Part shown: positions 60,454 to 64,000 of the stretch, in pieces
How the letters are laid out: the number at the start of each line of letters is the position of its first letter
Numbering within the stretch: the stretch's first letter is position 1
Assembly: GCA_038230735.1 (NCBI GenBank)
Contig: JBBRMR010000001.1
Location: forward strand, 62,001 to 126,000
Origin: Arcicella sp038230735
GTDB lineage: Bacteria > Bacteroidota > Bacteroidia > Cytophagales > Spirosomataceae
Length of the DNA stretch: 64,000 bases
Reading direction: 5' to 3'
Notes under the pieces: model-generated
The model's database searches: none
What the model saw: only the letters and a program-made list of their open reading frames with translations
What the model was told of the DNA's origin: nothing
Translations under genes and position numbers: made by a program

Positions 60454-63420
60454 ATGCGTTACAAAAATGCCATTCTCTGGCTGACTGGAATTATTTCAGC
60501 CTTGTGTTTATTTTTCCTTTCTTTTACTTGGAAAGCGGGTGCTGTCCGTGAAGATGCTATCAAATACGCCACTTCAAAAACAGGTCAATTAGACCCTACT
60601 AAAAAAACTCACTACGTTGATTCGCTTTGGAAACAACCCGTTTATTTAGGATTTACTTTACAGGAAGTTACTACCTACGCTCTTCACAAAGGTCTTGACT
60701 TAGAAGGCGGTCTTCATGCCGTTTTAGAGGTTTCTCCTGTGGAAATTTTACGGGCTTTGTCGGGTAAAAGTAATAATCCAAATTTCGAGAAAGCCCTTGT
60801 TGAGGCTGGAAAAGCTCAGGCTAATTCTACCAAGCCTTTCAACGATTTATTCTTTGAAGCTTTCGCTAAAATTGCTCCTAATGAGAAATTAGCGTCTGTT
60901 TTCGCCAACTCAACTAACGTTGGTAAATTGAACTTCTCTTCAACCGATTCACAGGTGAAAAAAGTAATCAATGACGAAATTGATGGTGCAGTTGACCGTG
61001 TTTACAAAACTATCCAAACTCGTATTGACAAATTAGGAGTTGCCAACCCTAACATTCAGAAATTACCAGGTACAAATCGTATTCAAGTAGAATTGCCAGG
61101 CGTTGATAATCCTGAGCGTGCGAGAAAATTATTATCGGCGGCTTCTAAATTAGAATTTGTAGAAGTAGCTGAAATCGGTGAGTGGGGACAAGGTTTGAAT
61201 TCTTTGGGTACATATTTAGCTGCCGAAGAAAAAGCGAAGAAAACAACGGTTGCTTCAACTGGAAAGGTTGATACTACTAAAACAGGAGATTTGGCTGGTC
61301 AGTTATCAGGTTTGAACAAAACGGCTTCTGCCAAAAAAGATTCAACCGCTAAGAAAGATACAACGGCGGGTTCGGCTTTGACAAAATTGCTTTTCCCATT
61401 GGATAATCAGCAAAAAACTTGGGGTGTTTTCCGTAAAGATACTGCTCGTTTCAACGAATTGATGAGTCGCCCAGAAGTGAAATTGATGTTCCCTCCTAAT
61501 CTTGCTTTCTATTGGAACGCCATCGGTATTCCAGCGGTAAACGGAGACGAAATCATTCAGTTTGAGGCATTGAGAAAATTGCCAGGTCAGAAAGCGGCTT
61601 TGGACGGAGAAACTATCACGGATGCGGGACAAGATTATGACCAAAATGGTCGTCCAGAAGTTACGATGGCCATGAACGGAACGGGGGCAAGAATCTGGAA
61701 AAATATGACAGCTGCTAACGTTGGAAAACGTATCGCTATCGTATTGGATGATTATATTTATTCAGCTCCAAATATCAACGGAGAAATCGCAGGTGGACGT
61801 TCTTCTATTTCGGGTTCATTCACAATTGAACAAGCAAAAGATTTAGCAAACGTGATTAAATCGGGTAAATTATCTGCTCCAACTCGTATTGTGGAAGATG
61901 CTTTCGTGGGTCCTTCATTAGGTGCTGAGGCAATCGACCAGGGATATTTGTCAATGGGTTTAGGTTTGTTGTTAGTAATTATCTTCATGATTGGCTATTA
62001 CGGAAACCCAGGATGGATGGCAAACGCCTCCCTTTTCCTCAACGTATTCTTTATTGCGGGTATTTTAGTACAAATCCAAGCGGCTTTGACGTTACCAGGT
62101 ATTGCGGGTATCGTGCTTACTTTGGGTATGGCGGTGGATGCCAACGTACTAATAAATGAGCGTATTCGTGAGGAATTACACCAAGGCAAGGGTTTGATGG
62201 AAGCTATTAAATTAGGCTATGAAAAAGCCCTTTCTGCCATTATTGACGGTAACGTAACCACAATCCTCATCGGTGTTATCTTGATTATCTTTGGTTCTGG
62301 TTCGGTAAAAGGTTTCGGTGTAACGCTATGTATTGGTTTGGTAACTTCGGTGTTTACTTCGGTTTATGTATCACACATCTTGGTCGATTGGATGGCAAAA
62401 CGTGCTATCAAAGCGGGTAGAGAAAAAGAAGTAACCTTTGAAACTTTCATTTCGAAAGACCTTTTCAAAAACTTCAATTTTGACTTTATCGGAAAACGTA
62501 AATATTCTTACTGGTTCTCTTGGACGTTGATTGCGGTGGGTATGGCAGTTTTGGTATATCAAGGAGGTTTCAATTTGGGCGTGGACTTTAAAGGTGGACG
62601 TTCTTATGTGGTTGAATTTAACAAGCCAGTTTCAACGGGTGATGTTCAAAATGCTTTGAAAGATGATTTCCAAGGAAAAGGGGTTGAAGTAAAAACTTTC
62701 AATGGAGATACTAAATTAAAAATTACGACTTCGTATTTAGTTGAAGATGAATCATTGACTGCCAACAATACCGTCCGTACTGCTTTGGAAACGGGCTTAA
62801 AGCAATTTTCAGGGGCTGCCCCGAAAATCGTTTCAGAATCGAAAGTTGGAGCAACCATTGCCGATGATATTTTGAGACAATCGTTCATCTCAATTCTTTA
62901 TGCCCTCATTGCCATCTTTATTTACATCTTGCTTCGTTTCCGCAAATGGCAATATTCATTGGGCGGTATTGTAGCTACGGTACATGACGTATTAGTGGTT
63001 TTGGGTATGGTAGGAATTGCTCGCTTATTTGGTTTTGAATTGGAAGTTGACCAAGTATTTATTGCGGCGGCACTTACCGTAGTAGGTTATTCAATCAACG
63101 ATACTGTGGTAGTATTTGACCGTATTCGTGAGGAAATCGGTATTGATGCTGACCTTTCAAACAAAGAATTGATGATTAAGACCATCAACCAATCTATTAA
63201 CCACACCATGAGCCGTACCGTAATGACTGCCACAACGGTATTCTTGGTAGTAACGGTATTGTTAATTTTCGGTGGTGATATTTTGAGAGGTTTCTCATTC
63301 GCAATGTTTATCGGTGTAGTGTTTGGTGCCTATTCTTCAATCTTTGTCGCTGCCCCAATCGTAATTGATTTTGGTGGTGGGAAAAAGAAAGCAGTTGAGC
63401 CTGTTATGACAAAAGCGTAG
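60454..63420 (+). CDS. secDF: Fused protein translocase subunit SecDF
   Basis: Proton-driven membrane subunit that helps protein export through SecYEG. 988 residues, SecD and SecF in one chain as is usual in Bacteroidota. The SecD half has KGLDLEGGLHAVLEVSP, the periplasmic P1 region with a long low-complexity Ala/Lys/Thr insert (DSTAKKDTTAG) near residues 275-305, and TM4 with GMAVDANVLINERIREEL. The SecF half repeats this with LGVDFKGGRSYVV and YSINDTVVVFDRIREE. Both Asp/Arg proton-relay regions are intact. Preceded by a 220-nt leader with an inverted repeat. Confidence 0.96.
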   Translation: MRYKNAILWLTGIISALCLFFLSFTWKAGAVREDAIKYATSKTGQLDPTKKTHYVDSLWKQPVYLGFTLQEVTTYALHKGLDLEGGLHAVLEVSPVEILRALSGKSNNPNFEKALVEAGKAQANSTKPFNDLFFEAFAKIAPNEKLASVFANSTNVGKLNFSSTDSQVKKVINDEIDGAVDRVYKTIQTRIDKLGVANPNIQKLPGTNRIQVELPGVDNPERARKLLSAASKLEFVEVAEIGEWGQGLNSLGTYLAAEEKAKKTTVASTGKVDTTKTGDLAGQLSGLNKTASAKKDSTAKKDTTAGSALTKLLFPLDNQQKTWGVFRKDTARFNELMSRPEVKLMFPPNLAFYWNAIGIPAVNGDEIIQFEALRKLPGQKAALDGETITDAGQDYDQNGRPEVTMAMNGTGARIWKNMTAANVGKRIAIVLDDYIYSAPNINGEIAGGRSSISGSFTIEQAKDLANVIKSGKLSAPTRIVEDAFVGPSLGAEAIDQGYLSMGLGLLLVIIFMIGYYGNPGWMANASLFLNVFFIAGILVQIQAALTLPGIAGIVLTLGMAVDANVLINERIREELHQGKGLMEAIKLGYEKALSAIIDGNVTTILIGVILIIFGSGSVKGFGVTLCIGLVTSVFTSVYVSHILVDWMAKRAIKAGREKEVTFETFISKDLFKNFNFDFIGKRKYSYWFSWTLIAVGMAVLVYQGGFNLGVDFKGGRSYVVEFNKPVSTGDVQNALKDDFQGKGVEVKTFNGDTKLKITTSYLVEDESLTANNTVRTALETGLKQFSGAAPKIVSESKVGATIADDILRQSFISILYALIAIFIYILLRFRKWQYSLGGIVATVHDVLVVLGMVGIARLFGFELEVDQVFIAAALTVVGYSINDTVVVFDRIREEIGIDADLSNKELMIKTINQSINHTMSRTVMTATTVFLVVTVLLIFGGDILRGFSFAMFIGVVFGAYSSIFVAAPIVIDFGGGKKKAVEPVMTKA

Positions 63421-63435
63421 AGTATTTTAGATTTT

Positions 63436-63472
63436 ACGGAAGTCGTTCTTTCAGAGAACGACTTCCGTTTCT
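63436..63472 (+). terminator. Terminator after secDF
   Basis: Perfect 14-bp stem ACGGAAGTCGTTCT/AGAACGACTTCCGT with loop TTCAG, followed by TTTC. Confidence 0.85.
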
Positions 63473-63552
63473 ATAAATAACCATTTCTTTCTCTTAACAA
63501 TGTTTTCAGACTGGAATCTAAAAAAAAGCACATAGAATTAATAGCTTGATAA

Positions 63553-64000
63553 ATGATAGCATCCATTGCCACATCCTTAGGGATTTACACCATTTTATCC
63601 ATCATCATTTTTATTTCAGCAACTTTTGCTTACTTAAATTTGAGATTTATAAAAATGCCCTTTGTTATCGGTCTATTTTTTCTTTCTACTCTACTTTCTC
63701 TGGTTATTCTGAGTAGCAAATTTTGGGCGGGAGATTTTTATTTCCAAATCCAAAAACTTATTGAAGACATTGACATAAGCCAGTTTATCTTGGAATATAT
63801 GTTGGGATATTTACTATTTGCGGGTTCATTACATACCGAATGGCACAATATCCGTAAACAACTCACCACCATTAGCATTTTGGCATTGTTCGGAGTCATT
63901 CTCTCCACACTTATTATTGGGAGCCTACTTTATGAACTTTGTCAATTATTTAACTTAACGGTTAGTTATATTTATTGCCTATTATTTGGAGCTTTAATTT
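63553..64000 (+). CDS. CPA1-type Na+/H+ antiporter, 5' part
   Basis: An open frame from the ATG at 63553 runs off the window end (149 codons visible). The product begins MIASIATSLGIYTILSIIIF and has at least four membrane helices. YMLGYLLFAGSLHTEWHNIR is typical of the CPA1/NhaP-type sodium-proton antiporters, where this loop follows TM3. The catalytic Asp pair lies beyond the window. No stop codon was met, so the gene is partial only because of the window edge. Confidence 0.8.
   Translation, partial: MIASIATSLGIYTILSIIIFISATFAYLNLRFIKMPFVIGLFFLSTLLSLVILSSKFWAGDFYFQIQKLIEDIDISQFILEYMLGYLLFAGSLHTEWHNIRKQLTTISILALFGVILSTLIIGSLLYELCQLFNLTVSYIYCLLFGALI

Overview
The window looks like chromosomal DNA of a Bacteroidota bacterium, most likely a member of the Cytophagales. 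The support is a SusC/SusD pair, two large secreted proteins with C-terminal type IX secretion (T9SS) sorting domains, a fused SecDF, a capsule/Wzi-type barrel, a HYC_CC_PP-type protein, and many -7 boxes of the form TAnnTTTG, the Bacteroidota promoter signature. The genus is not resolved. No rRNA, tRNA, CRISPR array, transposase or integrase was recognised.

Layout. 1-9 kb: a heavy-metal RND efflux region with two paralogous CzcA/CusA-type pumps around one TolC-like channel and one lipoprotein adaptor. 9.1-9.7 kb: a DUF6934-like gene broken by an in-frame stop, plus a small unknown gene. 9.8-13.6 kb: an MFS/spermidine-synthase-like fusion and a GH10-like glycosidase. 13.6-22.6 kb: an orphan OmpR-type regulator, SusC/SusD, and an SGNH/sialate-esterase-like T9SS protein with four 90-residue repeats; this resembles a small glycan-utilisation locus. 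22.9-25 kb: a DbpA-like helicase and a small lipoprotein. 25-33 kb: a surface-glycan cluster of carbamoyltransferase, SGNH protein, a 49-aa DUF5989 protein, SxtJ-like protein, two family-2 glycosyltransferases, a small membrane protein and a Wzi-like barrel. 33-37.8 kb (minus strand): a metal-homeostasis cluster of HYC_CC_PP-type protein, CDF exporter, TonB receptor, HMA-MauE membrane protein and periplasmic HMA protein. 38-44 kb: DUF2752, TM2 and Tat-exported isomerase-like proteins and a 1299-aa repeat adhesin. 44-59 kb: housekeeping genes (obgE, adk, acyl-CoA dehydrogenase, murD, nadA, nadC) interleaved with accessory genes, including a GH65 remnant and a DUF1016 nuclease bracketed by two near-identical palindromic repeats. 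59.5-64 kb: small genes, secDF and the 5' part of a CPA1-type antiporter.

How the parts relate. Two separate clusters (0-9 kb and 33-37.8 kb) deal with metal cations: RND export across the envelope, CDF export from the cytoplasm, and HMA/TonB proteins for trafficking. The carbamoyltransferase/SxtJ/glycosyltransferase cluster is probably a surface-polymer modification pathway. The intergenic DNA is unusually rich in long hairpins. Some are plain terminators; others are dispersed repeats, a perfect 54-nt palindrome, a 51-bp tandem hairpin pair, a 32-bp-arm hairpin between nadC and nadA, and the repeats that bracket DUF1016.

All family names were assigned by reading the sequences, without a database search.
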